DNA of 64,000 nt from Ooceraea biroi (taxonomy: Eukaryota > Arthropoda > Insecta > Hymenoptera > Formicidae): the NCBI RefSeq assembly GCF_003672135.1, contig NC_039516.1, positions 620,001 through 684,000 of the forward strand, in the 5' to 3' direction. The notes below the pieces were generated by a model, which saw nothing but the letters and a program-made list of their open reading frames with translations, was not told where the DNA came from and ran no database searches. Shown here piece by piece: positions 10,094 to 21,927 of the stretch (position 1 is its first letter; each line of letters starts with the position of its first letter). A program made the translations under genes and the position numbers.

Positions 10094-13000
10094 ATGCAAA
10101 AGAGATTTGTGATAATGAGAACTAGAAGGACCATTGCCATCCTCGGGGTAGGTTTGATCCTTGCCTGCTGCATAATGATCTACCTAATGATGGACCTAAC
10201 TCTTTTTCCACCCGGGCAAAATTCTAAGCTCTCTATGAGCGACGTAAGTTCCGTTTGTATTGTTTTTGTAAGTATGCTAGAATTGTTTTAACTTAGATTG
10301 CTCGTTTCTTTCAGAACCAATGGCTCCATTTTGAGAATAGACTTGCCAAATTGGAAAAGGACTTTGACAAGCATCATAAAGTTATGAACGCCCTGCAGGA
10401 GCAAGCAGCAAACATCAAACATAAGTTTGTGCCAGTAAAGTCAGTCGACCATTTCAATCATTCTGGCACTATGATTATACATCCAGGGAAAAGTCTCACG
10501 TGTAATTTTAATATCCAAAAAGTCCCGGAGGTTGACATACAGATGCTAGAATTATATAAGCAATTAGAATTTGATAATCCAGATGGTGGAGTTTGGAAGC
10601 AAGGGTGGAATATCGTGTACAATGAGAAACAATGGCATCCCAACAGAAAGTTAAAGGTCTTTATCGTGCCTCATTCACATAACGATCCCGGATGGCTGAA
10701 TACCTTTGAGAAATACTACACGTTTCAAACAAGAAGCATATTAAACAATATGGTGACCAAGCTGGGCGAAGACAGCAGACGAAAATTTATCTGGGCAGAA
10801 ATATCGTTCTTCAAGCTGTGGTGGGACGATCAGTCCAAAATGGTAAAGGACGAGGTGCGTCGCCTGATACACGACGGACAATTGGAAATCGTGTCTGGAG
10901 GATGGGTGATGCCGGACGAGTCCGTGTCTCACTGGGTCGCTCAACTCACTCAGCTGACCGAAGGTCATCAGTGGTTGAAGTACAATCTGGACTATACGCC
11001 AAATTCAGGATGGGCGATTGACCCGTTTGGTCTCTCTCCCACTATGCCGTATCTGCTGAAGAATTCAGGATTGGAAAATCTACTGATACAGAGGGTTCAC
11101 TATTCCGTCAAGAAGAGGCTAGCCAGAGACAAGAAGTTAGAGTTTCGCTGGAGACAATTGTGGGACAACGATGGCTCCACGGAGCTGTTCACTCACGTTA
11201 TGCCATTTTATAGCTACGACGTTCCGCATACGTGTGGACCGGATCCAAAGGTGTGTTGTCAATTTGACTTCTACAGAATGCAGAATTTTGGTCTCAGCTG
11301 CCCCTGGAAGGTCCCGCCGAAAGTTATAACCAAGGCGAACGTGGCGGAGAGAGCGATGCTTTTACTCGATCAGTATCGCAAGAAGGCACAACTCTTCAAG
11401 ACTGACGTAGTGCTCGCACCGTTGGGCGATGACTTCAGATATACGCACCTCACCGAATGGGAAGCCCAGTACGATAATTATCAAAAACTTTTCAATTACA
11501 TGAATGATAATCAACAATTAAACGTCCAGATACAATTTGGAACTTTGAGCGACTACTTCGAAGCGGTCAGAGAGAAACGCACTTTGAACGAATTCCCAAC
11601 TCTGTCTGGTGATTTCTTTACATATTCCGACAGGGATGATCATTATTGGAGTGGCTACTACACTTCTAGGTACGTACAACAGTGTTTTGCCGCTTTTTCA
11701 GTAACTGTAGACGAATGAGTTTTAAATGTAGTTCTTAAATGGGATACAGGCCTTTTCACAAACGACTGGATCGTGTACTGCTGGGTTCCTTGAGAGCATC
11801 AGAAGTATTAGCCGCTGTAGCTTGGGCTAGAGGTAACGACCAGTTGGTGGAAGGAAATCTCGCGTCTCGTCTGAGCAAGGCCAGGATGTGGCACGCTCTG
11901 TTTCAACATCACGACGGAGTTACCGGGACTGCCAGAGATAACGTTGTGATAGATTATGCTCAGAAGATGATAATGGCACTGAATAACTCGGCCCATGTCC
12001 TTCAACAATCTATAGCACATTTATTGAAGACGCCGCAAATAGCGCCTATAGATGTAGAAGCTGTGTATTTTTCGTTAGATGAAACTAGGTACATAAATGA
12101 CTCAGTAATAGTAAAAGTGATCATTCGTATTTTACGTGTACACAAGATGAGATATAATAACGCATTTCGTTTTAAAGGTCGCATCACACGAGCGCGGGCG
12201 AAAAGCGTGTTCTCAGTCTTGGGGATGATAGCCCTTCGAGGAAAATTATTCTCTACAATTCTCTTCCAAGGCAGAGAACGAAAGTGCAAACTCTGATCGT
12301 GTCAACGCCGTTCGTCAGAGTTACAGACCGAAAAGGACAGGCTGTCAAGTGTCAAATCTCTCCCGTTTGGATCGGTCCAGCCGCACTGTCCGCAGCTAGA
12401 TACGAATTATCGTTTTTAGTCGCTGTACCAGGATTCGGTATCACTACCTATATCGTTCACGCACTGCATAAAGCATCGTACACAAAGTAAATATTATAAC
12501 GATTTTTCTATATGAAAAGATTAATCCATAATGAAAGGTGATCCAAAAGGTGTAAACGATAGTAGCATATCCTTTTGGATTACTTCATAAAATTGCACGA
12601 GATTTAATGCGCACCATTAAGAGAAAGAAAAAAACAAATATAAGATTTATACTTTTTTCACTTTTTTTTCTTTTTTTAACAGAGGTGTCTATCCGGCCAA
12701 TGTTACCATCTTTAACACCGACATAAGCATTCCATCAGTACCTGGTTTTAGTCATCTGACGATTTTACCGTACACGCAAGAATTCTCGATTGCTCAAAGG
12801 TCAGATCTCTCTGCCTCGTTTGGGAAGTCTGGTCTGTTGAAAGCTCTACGAGTGGGCAACACTACGTTTCCCGTGCATTTGGACTTTGTCAAATACGGTA
12901 CCAGAGGCTCCGGGAAAGACAAAAGTGGCGCTTATTTGTTCCTGCCCGATAAATCAGAACCAGATCTGGTATTTATGGATACGAGGAGCATTGTTCATTT

Positions 13001-14278
13001 AGTGACAGGACCAATTGTATCGAAAGTGTTGATAGAGTTGCCGCATGTACGGCATACTTGTACATTGTTCAATTCTCCTGGTAGCGATGGGCTTGGATTG
13101 CATATACTCAACGAGGTTGACATAACAGATACGCAGAACTACGAGCTCGCGATGCGTTTGAACACGGACATCGCATCTGGCGACCAATTCTTCACGGACT
13201 TGAACGGACTAAACGTAAGCGTTGAGAGATGCAGCTGATCTATATAAATAAAAATTATATTTTATAATAGTCCTATCGGCAAGATTAATTATAGCTGCTC
13301 GCGAGTTAAGAAATTATGCGAAATTATAATTGCAAAATGCTTTACCCAATTCTAGATGATCCGACGACAAAGGTTTCCCAAACTTCCCACGCAGGGCAAT
13401 TATTATCCAATGGGAGCAAATGCGTACATAGAAGATAAAAAGGCCCGATTAACAGTCACTACAGCACAGCCATTAGGAGTCGCCTCCATGGCGTCCGGAC
13501 AACTTGAGGTGAGTCAGTTCAAAAGCTTCATCTTGGTAGAAATTTCCCTCCATTACATCGATCGTTACAATAACGTGAGATTGAAAAGTAAATTGTAAAA
13601 TACTCCAAGGATGAATTTGCACATGCGATCTGTTTCTATCAAAAAAATTTATTTAGATCATACGCATATCATTCGCGTGATTTTCGTACACAGATTATGC
13701 AAGATAGAAGATTACTTCAAGACGACAATCGAGGATTAGGACAGGGTGTAATGGACAATTTGTTGACAAACCATCTGTTCATGTTGGTTCTGGAGAAAAA
13801 GGAAGTGAATTGTTCTTCCGCAGTACCGCCAGTTAATCACCCCGCGGGACTGTTATCTCTAGGCGGCCATCTAGCCTCGGAAGAACTGTTGCATCCAGTG
13901 ACAGCGCTGCATCCCCATAACTCGCTGCCGTTCAATTTGCACGCGCATTTCTCGCCACTACGATACGATCTTCCAGTGGACTTAAGTATCGTTAGTCTCC
14001 GAGTGTTTCCCATTCCTGAGGGTGCAGGCAAAGGTATTGGTATGGTGTTGCACCAACCAGCTGTAGATATCTGCTTTAATAATCATCTCCAACGACGCTT
14101 CAACGTTTCGGAGTCGGGAGAGATTGATTTGACAAAATTCCTCAATGACATGGAAGACTGGACCATAAGTAAAGCACCTCTTACATTCCACAATGTTGGA
14201 CCATCTCTAAAATCGCCCATTGTGAACTTGTGTCCGCATCAAGTACTACCAATATTGTTTCACAAAACGCAGTCTTAA
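10094..14278 (+). CDS. MAN2A1: Golgi alpha-mannosidase II (GH38)
   Basis: Seven exons: 10094-10243, 10315-11669, 11750-12088, 12178-12486, 12683-13214, 13356-13508, 13694-14278; 1,140 residues, close to human MAN2A1 (1,144). It trims two mannoses from GlcNAcMan5GlcNAc2 N-glycans in the medial Golgi. Seen: a short cytosolic tail (MRTRR) and one signal-anchor (about residues 13-32), giving type II topology; a stem; then the GH38 catalytic domain with PHSHNDPGWL (zinc ligands, about residue 170), GWAIDPFG (nucleophile Asp about 286), GDDFRYT, and FQHHDGVTGTA (His zinc ligand); and the conserved late motif MQDRRLLQDDNRGLGQG. All phases match. Residues MQKRFVI precede a second Met that could also start translation. 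Its stop is only 39 bp from the NAA40 stop on the other strand. A + strand AATAAA is at 14566-14571. Confidence 0.96.
12536..12582. repeat. Short hairpin in mannosidase II intron 4
   Basis: GTGATCCAAAAGG and CCTTTTGGATTAC pair with one mismatch around a loop of about 20 nt. It may be the relic of a small palindromic element or an intronic hairpin RNA; nothing else supports either reading. Confidence 0.4.
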
Positions 14279-14317
14279 TTAGAGAGAAAATATTTTGCGT
14301 ACAATGTACATTGCTTC

Positions 14318-17022
14318 TTATTCTTGTAAATTTTGTTTACTCAAGATTATGTAGTCTACGTTCGCCAAGGCTGATGGACTCGTACTGTCTAATTTAAACC
14401 TGAAACAGTATCAGAATATTAACAGCACTGTCATTAGTTTAAGTTAAAGGTCTCGACATTAATATTGGGTTATAGCAAAAGTTTGTAGCGTTGTTTATAT
14501 GGAAGAACGAAATCGTGAGACTACCGCAAGAATGGTAGTGGAACGAAACGGCGCATATATAGTTGAATAAATAGTTATAAACGCATGTAATAACTTTCTG
14601 GAAATTTCACTAAAAGAAACGCCATGAACGTTTGTTATAATCCAATATTTAGTCAAAATTATTATTTTGGTTGAAAGTTGCACTTGACATTAATATGTAG
14701 ATTATAATATTAAGGAATATTATAATATAAAGAATAGAAAAGCTACCTTGAAATTTATACTACATATACAAGGTGTTAATTTTCCACCGCCCACTAAGTA
14801 CACAGTGTCATTCCTTATGAAAAGTTGAGTCGAAAAGTCCTGAACTATTTTTCTCTACGATGCTCAATGACAGAGTTATTATTAAATAAATACCAGCAAA
14901 TTAACGCCATCCTTTAGAAGTATACACGTCTGTGAGTTACACAGCTGTCTTAACGGCATGAACGCAGCGACGGAGTACTCACGCACGCTACCAGGCGCGC
15001 GGCCCAGTGACGTATGCCCGGCTAAAGGTCGGCACTAATTGGATTGACTTTACTCAATAATTATTACTTTATTAAGCATTATAGAGAAAAATAATGCAGG
15101 ACTTTTCGACTCAACTTTCCATAAGAAATAACACTGTGTACTTAATAGGCGGTGGAAAATTAACACCCTGTATATATGAAGTGAATTTTAGGTAGAATGA
15201 CTTTGGTATATAATCATGTATTTTAATATATATATATATATATATAAAATTTCAGTCTACCTCGTGCATTAACGATATCTCTATTATATATCGAATATCA
15301 TATATCGTATCCTAAAATTATATATCAAAATAATGGAAAATAGGAGAAAACAATTATACTTATGATTACTTTGTTAATTAATGGAATTTTTATTATTATT
15401 TAAAAAGATGTATAATTACGTAACTCTCCTATTTTTCATATAATTTTCTTATTTCATACGTATGTATTCAAAAAAGGAAAATATCATTCTATGCACGAAA
15501 ATTAAAATGACTGATGAATGAATGTAATTTGGATACGTATTCATATAGCATATTTAACGATTATTCATAGCGATTATTTATAGCGTATTTATACGATTAT
15601 TTGCCTCACAAAAATGAAACACACACACACACACATACACACGGGTTAAAAAAACCACCGTGAAGTATTAGTGATGATATTAATCGATATAATAGAATGC
15701 TGCTTGTTCGTCAAAGCAAACGCTTTGGCACTAGTCAATTACGTATAAAATAGTTTTAACTTGTGGCGATTTTTTATACGCTTGTACTACATTGTACATA
15801 TATTATTGGAAAAATGAAATGAGAGTACGTGTATACAAAGTTATATGTATACATGTATCCCTATTTAATATTTTATACGCAATGTAGGATATGTGTGTAC
15901 ACATGTAAATGGTTTTAGGAGACTTGTTTGATGTAATATATCATGTATAATGTAGTACAAAGAATTTTAACGTGCGATTGATGTCGATTGAAAATATAAT
16001 TAAGAATCTTTTTTAATCAAAATTATATGGGCAAATAGAACCAACAGTTGTTACCGATGCATACATTTTAATCACTCAATTTATAATAGTAAAATACTCA
16101 GAACGTTTTGATCCCCTTCAGCAGGTAGTTAAAAGATTTAAGTGATTTTGAGATGTACGTACTGACAACTGACCGTGTACACATTCTACTTATATGATTC
16201 TGATTAAATAGAATAGAATCTTTAATTATTAATAATTAAGAATCGAGTATCAGTATGTTTGTAATTGTAGTAGTAGCAGTATATTGTGTATTACCCAAGA
16301 GCATAGAAGAATTGTATCGCTGACGGATTGTGCTTGAAGACGGTTAAGACAATTTTCAGCATCTGGGTCTGACGTGCTACAGATTCCAGAGCTAACATCA
16401 TAAACCGACCGAGCCCTTTGCGCCTGACCAATGGTTCCAGTTGTAATTCGTAACTGCACATGTAAATACCACATCTTCACCACGTGCAGAGGTTTAGTTT
16501 TAAGATAAGTATTGTCTACACATATGATATACGTACCAATACAACACTATGTCACCATTGTCGACATCAAAACGAAAGTGTGAGAAACCCAGATATTTAT
16601 CATTACACGATGCTACCAAGTACCAAGACGTTTCCTCCGTTAATTCTGCTTGCTTCTCGTCTGCGTTCCAGCCCCAACTAGTCTGTTCGTACATACTCTT
16701 CATGTTTCTCTCCATGATATCGAAAACCCAGAAGAGACATTCAGGTTCAGCGTTTCTTGCCCTGATGCAAGAGAGTTTTACAGTACAATTATCCTTTGTG
16801 GTATACTCATGAAACTTCTGTAATTTCTCTAAAGGGTTCGCCAAGGCGTTTGCCTTGTTGATCAACTGTTGTTGCGCCGCTGCCTTTTCCGCTAGAAGCT
16901 GGCGCCTCGTTTTCCTGGCCTTTTTCTGTTACAAAAACGAAACGTATTTGAAAACTAATTAAAATGCTTTAATAATTCTCACAAATATTGAAAAGTAAGT
17001 AAACAAAAAAACTGACCTGCAT
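14318..17022 (-). CDS. NAA40: N-alpha-acetyltransferase 40 (NatD)
   Basis: Four exons on the minus strand: 17022-17017 (only Met-Gln), 16925-16537, 16453-16295, 14399-14318; 211 residues (human 237). NatD acetylates the N-terminal Ser of histones H2A and H4 using acetyl-CoA. Seen: a basic N-terminus (KKARKTRRQLLAEKAAA), MYEQTSWGW, SHFRFDVDNGDIVLYCYELQ, the acetyl-CoA-binding RRKGLG (about residues 142-147), LTVFKHNPSAIQFF, and the last exon encoding STSPSALANVDYIILSK, the family C-terminal signature. The last exon lies 1.9 kb away; reading straight on from exon 3 would stop two codons later, but the donor at 16294 joins exon 4 in the right phase. That intron holds a 406 bp MITE and microsatellites. 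The two-codon first exon makes the N-terminus the least certain part. Confidence 0.9.
14767..15172. mobile_element. MITE with about 110 bp terminal inverted repeats, in NAA40 intron 3
   Basis: The left end (TACAAGGTGTTAATTTTCC) and the right end read on minus (TACAGGGTGTTAATTTTCC) match over about 110 bp with few differences, and both are flanked by TA. Length is about 406 bp. TA target duplication and TACAGGGTG ends are typical of Tc1/mariner-type non-autonomous elements in insects. No transposase is encoded. It is inserted within an intron. Confidence 0.85.
15225..15650. repeat. Microsatellites in NAA40 intron 3
   Basis: A (TA)n tract at about 15226-15247 and an AC tract at about 15620-15642, in an AT-rich intron with no other feature. 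Confidence 0.7.
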
Positions 17023-17215
17023 ATCTGCGCGACTTAAATGATTCAAATTCAAAAATATTTTACTTAAATTTCCCTTTTCCTTTTTTTTAAAAAAAGTATA
17101 TTTATTTTACTCCTTAATTCCGCCGAGTAATAAATTTTTATATATAGTTTTTTATTTTATAATGAATTTTATTTCTTGGACGTAAATTACGTTATTTCAA
17201 GTAGCGTAGATTACA

Positions 17216-17248
17216 TTAGGTTAACCGGAAAGTCCATGCGGATTTTTT
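17216..17248. mobile_element. Solo mariner-type terminal repeat remnant
   Basis: TTAGGTTAACCGGAAAGTCC followed by ATGCGGATTTTT resembles the TTAGGTTG..AAAGTCC..GCGG-TTTT pattern of mariner-family ends. No partner end or transposase is found nearby, and it directly abuts the next palindromic element, so it looks like a truncated or interrupted copy. Confidence 0.45.
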
Positions 17249-17280
17249 AACAGATACTGTTCACTTCAACTTTCAACCAT

Positions 17281-17388
17281 GGGTATGTTCCACTTGGCGC
17301 TAGCAACGACGCGAGCGTCATTCTGTCCTCATTGCTCACTTGAATATTGAAGAAAGATAGAATGATGAGCATCAAGTGGAACGTACCC
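17281..17388. mobile_element. Palindromic MITE copy 1 (GTTCCACTTG family)
   Basis: The ends GGGTATGTTCCACTTGG and CCAAGTGG-type complement (AAGTGGAACGTACCC) form an inverted repeat around a centre with GCGTCATTCTGTC. A diverged relative with the same GTTCCACTTGACGC and GCGTCATTCT blocks lies at about 58353-58440, so this is an interspersed family. Confidence 0.6.
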
Positions 17389-17573
17389 TAAATATACGGT
17401 AAATCTATCAGGTGTGTGTGTGTGTATGTGTATGTGTATGACACTCGAAAAGGTGACACTTGAGCACATATTTACTGAATAAAGTGATTGCAATCGAGTA
17501 AAAACAACTGTTTTAGCAGTAATTTGAAAGTAGAAGAAAATAACGTGTTTTTCTGGTGCATAATACTTTTTTT

Positions 17574-17709
17574 ATTACCGCAAAGGTGGGAGCACAGACT
17601 TTTGCATAGGAATAATATGTTTCATCTCCATTCCGGGGATGAAAATGGAGGATTCTGATTGGTTTGTTTCTTTATGCATTACGCAGAAGTGTCTGTGCTC
17701 CTGTGGTAA
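17574..17709. mobile_element. Inverted-repeat element, about 136 bp
   Basis: TTACCGCAAAGGTGGGAGCA with CAGACTT at the left pairs with GTCTGTGCTCCTGTGGTAA at the right, over about 35 bp with a few mismatches. No coding capacity. It is most likely a small non-autonomous element. Confidence 0.65.
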
Positions 17710-19426
17710 ATATGCGAGAACAAAAGATACGTGCTATACGCAGGAAGAGGATGCTGCATGAATAAATGAATGAATGAATGAAGAGTACTCCTAGCATGAA
17801 TATTCCAGAAGTGTAAAGTTGCTGAAAATTACAGGAATTCGATTACAATAGTACAATAATTAAGTTAGAGTGAGAAAAAATTATACTTGTCTCACTTTAA
17901 CGTATTGCACCAGTTCAGCAATGCAGGAATAAAAAACAGACCCATATCTTCCTCAATTTACAGTTTGCAGTTTTATTCTTTAGAGGACTTCAAAATTCAC
18001 AAATTTCTTGTTGATAAAAATTAAGCATTTTATCAGAATGATATGCAATTATAGTTGAGAGATGGCGACAAGTTATCAAAAAGAATGATGCCTACATATT
18101 TAGTTCAATAAAATTAATTTATAATAGTGTTTGAATTTTGTTAAAAAAATCCAATATATGTACACAGCGAATATGCATTTGCAGAAGTAGTTCTGTGAGA
18201 TAACGACAAATATATAATTTCATAAACAAAATCTGTTTATTAATGTATTTTCATCTTTCAGAAGCATTTGATCTATTAATAGTCCTTTTATTTTGCTACT
18301 TCATGCATATATAATACTTTTGTGTGTGTGTGTGGTATATTTACAGTTTAAAGCTAAATATTTCACCTTTATACATTTATCAATCCACTTTACTTGAAAC
18401 TCATCGGAAAACAGACTATTTACCAATCATGATTGATCGCTATTGTAACGACGTGTAATATGCACTTCTTGTCAAAGATCAGAGTTTATCAGATACATAG
18501 CGCCATCAAACGCCATACTCATTGTCAGTCTCCTTTGGTCCTTTGGTGCTTGGCTATGTGACGACGCTAGCACGAGTATGTTCAACAGCTCTGCTCTGAT
18601 GGGAATGAACCGTGATCAAGGGTCAGTCGAGTGATTACTCAAAAGATCCGTATCATTCGTCGTTTAAGTCATCGAGTGCAGTGAGAGTTCACTTTTGGAG
18701 GTTGGGTCGTAAGTTTATTTTCGTTATTTTATCCCGAGTTGAGAGAATGATCGGTGTTTTCGTTCGATGTTGATCTCCTACTACGATGTTTTCTTTCTCA
18801 ATAAAAAAAAATAATTGTAATCACATTACACTACCCGCGTACCTTTCTTCTCAATGAATACATATACGAACGCGATTAACGTACAGGTTAAGTGTTTAAT
18901 CGCTTATTACGTACTTAATTATTGGTCTTAATTTGTCTACCAATTTGGTGCTTATGTCCAATGACTTGTTGCGTGATCATCTCGGTGACGTAATGATACA
19001 TATACTGATAACTGGTTAGATTAAATTTATATTACGCATATGTGTATATATATGTATGTAACATGTGTTGGTATTTAGCGCACAATTGTCTTACTGATCA
19101 TACTTCTGTGCTCTCTTTTTTCTCGCATTTTCTGTACTTTGAAACGTGCACATTCAGTTCAGGTCGCAGCGTGATTAACAAGAATGCCTTTATTGAATTT
19201 ATTTATTGTGCACATATTTATCAAGCACGTTTCTCAAGAGCACTTTCTAAATTTTAATTTCACATTTGATTGCCAATGATGCCAGCTGATATATGTATAG
19301 GTATTTTATTTATGATAAAGTAAATTTATACTAAATCCAATAATTGAATGTTTCAATATTATGCAATGCTTAACATTCACTATTATCCTTTTACTTTAGA
19401 GTATCGTTCCATAGAGGCTTAACAGA

Positions 19427-20341
19427 ATGGCTGAAGAGGAGAAAGCTGTTTCCTCATCCATGACACAATGCTACGAAAATTACATTATAATCGACGTGGG
19501 TGCTAATCTTACGAATAAGAAGTATAGTCGGGATTTAGATAGCGTAATACAGAGGGCAAAGGATGCCGGTGTGCAGAAAATCATGGTGACTGGCGCGAGT
19601 ATTCGTTCTAGCAAGGAAGCACTGAGATTAACCAGAATATATCCCGGCACACTTTACTCGACCGCTGGCGTGCATCCGCACGACGCTAAATCCTGGGAGG
19701 ATCCGGACACCCTGCACGAACTAGAGAGCATATCCAGTAATCCGGAATGCGTCGCGATCGGAGAGTGCGGCTTGGATTATAGCCGTGACTTCTCCGCCCC
19801 GGAAACGCAGCGCGCCGTGTTCCACAAACAAGTAGAATTAGCCTGTTCGTTAAATAAGCCGTTAGTGATACATGAAAGAAACGCACAAAAGGATGTGTTA
19901 GAGGTGCTCGGCCAATACAAAAATCGTCTGCCGCCTGTTCTAATTCACTCATTCATTGGCACCGCGGAGGAGGCGCAAGTCTACTTGGATCAAGGATTTT
20001 ATTTAGGTATCACCGGTTATCTGTGCAAAGATAAATCCGACAGCGGAGTCAGGCAGCTGCTGGAAGGGGGACAAGCACCATTGGACAAGATCCTGGTGGA
20101 AACCGACGCACCATTTATGTATCCGAATACCAGAGCTAGTAAATTACCTGGACACGTGAAGGACGCTCTAACCGAACGATCTACGATGTTCCTTCATCGT
20201 TACTGCACCTTTCAACGTAATGAACCATGTGCCTTGCCAGCGATCGTGGAAATGGTGGCGGCCTTTATGCGAATCACGCCCGAAGAGGTTGCACTGGCTA
20301 CCGCTTTTAACGCTCTAAAGTTATTTGGGCTGAATCAATGA
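19427..20341 (+). CDS. TATDN1: TatD-type deoxyribonuclease (TATDN1)
   Basis: A single coding exon of 304 residues from ATG 19427. TatD proteins are metal-dependent nucleases with a TIM-barrel amidohydrolase fold; TATDN1 is a nuclear 3'-5' exonuclease/endonuclease linked to DNA fragmentation and chromosome decatenation. Seen: IIDVGANLTN at the first strand, as in eukaryotic TATDN1 where the usual HxH is replaced; TAGVHPHDAK; the metal-binding Glu in AIGECGLDY; PLVIHERNA; LIHSFIGTAEEA; and the catalytic Asp in VETDAPFMYPN. The C-terminus (VALATAFNALKLFGL) is the conserved TatD end. A splice acceptor just upstream and a donor at 18709 suggest a non-coding first exon (inference). A possible AATAAA is at 20607-20612. 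The gene converges on the FASTKD gene. Confidence 0.95.
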   Translation: MAEEEKAVSSSMTQCYENYIIIDVGANLTNKKYSRDLDSVIQRAKDAGVQKIMVTGASIRSSKEALRLTRIYPGTLYSTAGVHPHDAKSWEDPDTLHELESISSNPECVAIGECGLDYSRDFSAPETQRAVFHKQVELACSLNKPLVIHERNAQKDVLEVLGQYKNRLPPVLIHSFIGTAEEAQVYLDQGFYLGITGYLCKDKSDSGVRQLLEGGQAPLDKILVETDAPFMYPNTRASKLPGHVKDALTERSTMFLHRYCTFQRNEPCALPAIVEMVAAFMRITPEEVALATAFNALKLFGLNQ

Positions 20342-21927
20342 TAATAATATTCGGATCTCAAAGGTGTGCGTAAAATGGTGCTAGTTGGTGCTACAGGAAT
20401 ATTTAGTTACGACTTTTAACGTGTAGCGCTTCATTCGAAAGAAAATATATATTTCTTTATAATGCTTGTTTTTAGTTTTTTAAAATAATAATTAAATAAT
20501 AATTGTATCGATAATACATAGAGAAATACATGGATATGTCTGATTGCTTATAGGACATTAATCAAGTTCACTGGCAATTAACAAATCTATAGAAAATCTA
20601 AGAGATAATAAATATTTGTATTATAGATAGGTATATTGTAATCTATACTTAGGAATACATAACTTGTCTGTGTACAAAGTTTTTATTATATTAACATTTA
20701 TGCATTGTACTGTCTTTCTGAATTTTTTGTGAAATGTTGATTATTCTAATATAACACTTGGAGATATATGTATATAATCCAGTATTATACACATTTCATT
20801 GTTGATAGAAATATTTTCATACGAATAAATTGTTAATTATGGATAAATTTTCTGTCAAATACATCTATTTTCACGTATAAATTATATTTCTATTTTTTAA
20901 AAAGTAAAAATATCTACACATTCAAAAGCGAATGTGTACGTGCGAATAAATCATTTATGTCAAGTGTTTCTAATTAAATGCGTTGCTTCTTCTCTTTTTA
21001 GTTTAAAAATATTTATATGTTGGATTGAACAGAAAGTTTGTTTCGTTTTTGACAAGAGATGGCTCGAGATAGGAATATTGTACAATAGATATGCCCATGG
21101 CCAGATGGCAATGCCGAGGTCACCTCCTTTCTTTCGTAAATAATAAAACAAAATAAATAGATATGCAGGTAATCTTACAGTCGATTCTTGCTTATACTTG
21201 CTTATAAAGTGCATTTTGGTTTTTCCGGATACTATGGATCGAGCAACTACTTTTACTTATTTGTTTATATATCCTCCCTGTAAGCACAAATGGTTTTGTT
21301 GAACTTGGATCGCATTCGTGCCTTTTTGAAAATAATAGAGCATTGTATGCTGCAAATGCATATCTTTATCGAGTCGTTTTCAAAACCGTATGGGATGAAC
21401 AATATACCATGAATTTGCGCAAACGTTGCTTTATATCACAGCATTTTTCAAAATATGCAAGATTAGGTCATGGAGTGCGAAAATCCATACGAACTTTTCT
21501 TACAAATTGGGAAGAAGAAGAAGGAAGAAGATGAAAAGAGAGAGAAAAAGCGAGAGGTAGGAGAGAAAGAGATACAAATAGCACAACTCCTATGTGTTTT
21601 TATATAACTTTTTACTCTTAAAATCTGTAATCCACATACATTATATATATATACAAAAAATGAACTTTGTGAAATCATTTATTTCACCTAATAATAATAG
21701 TATTTAATGTTCCTGTTTTTACATAAATGAAATGTATATTATAGTTTGGAATCATTTTGTTGCTTATTTCATATATTTGTCGTTTGCATGAAAAATATTA
21801 CATTATGTAATATCCAATTACATACATTTGTTATAATCGTAATGTTCACAGAAGCTTCATAAAATATTTATGAAGAAGCGGCTTTCAAAAATATAATTTC
21901 GTGATATTGACTATACAATAATTCAGT
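20342..21927. other. Convergent spacer, TATDN1 to FASTKD
   Basis: AT-rich 3' flanks of two genes. Only short chance open frames are present, including a GA-rich stretch at about 21510-21565. I see no gene, repeat family or RNA here. Confidence 0.6.

Larger units (their letters stand above)
17023..19426. other. Spacer between divergent NAA40 and TATDN1, rich in repeat remnants
   Basis: No open gene. It holds a mariner-like end (17216-17248), a 108 bp palindromic element (17281-17388), a second inverted-repeat element (17574-17709), a TG tract (about 18320) and an ATGA tandem run (about 17760-17780). GC rises at 18480-18720, where a likely TATDN1 first, non-coding exon ends at a GTAAGT donor (18709). 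The matching acceptor TTTAG ends at 19399, just ahead of the TATDN1 start codon. Confidence 0.55.
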
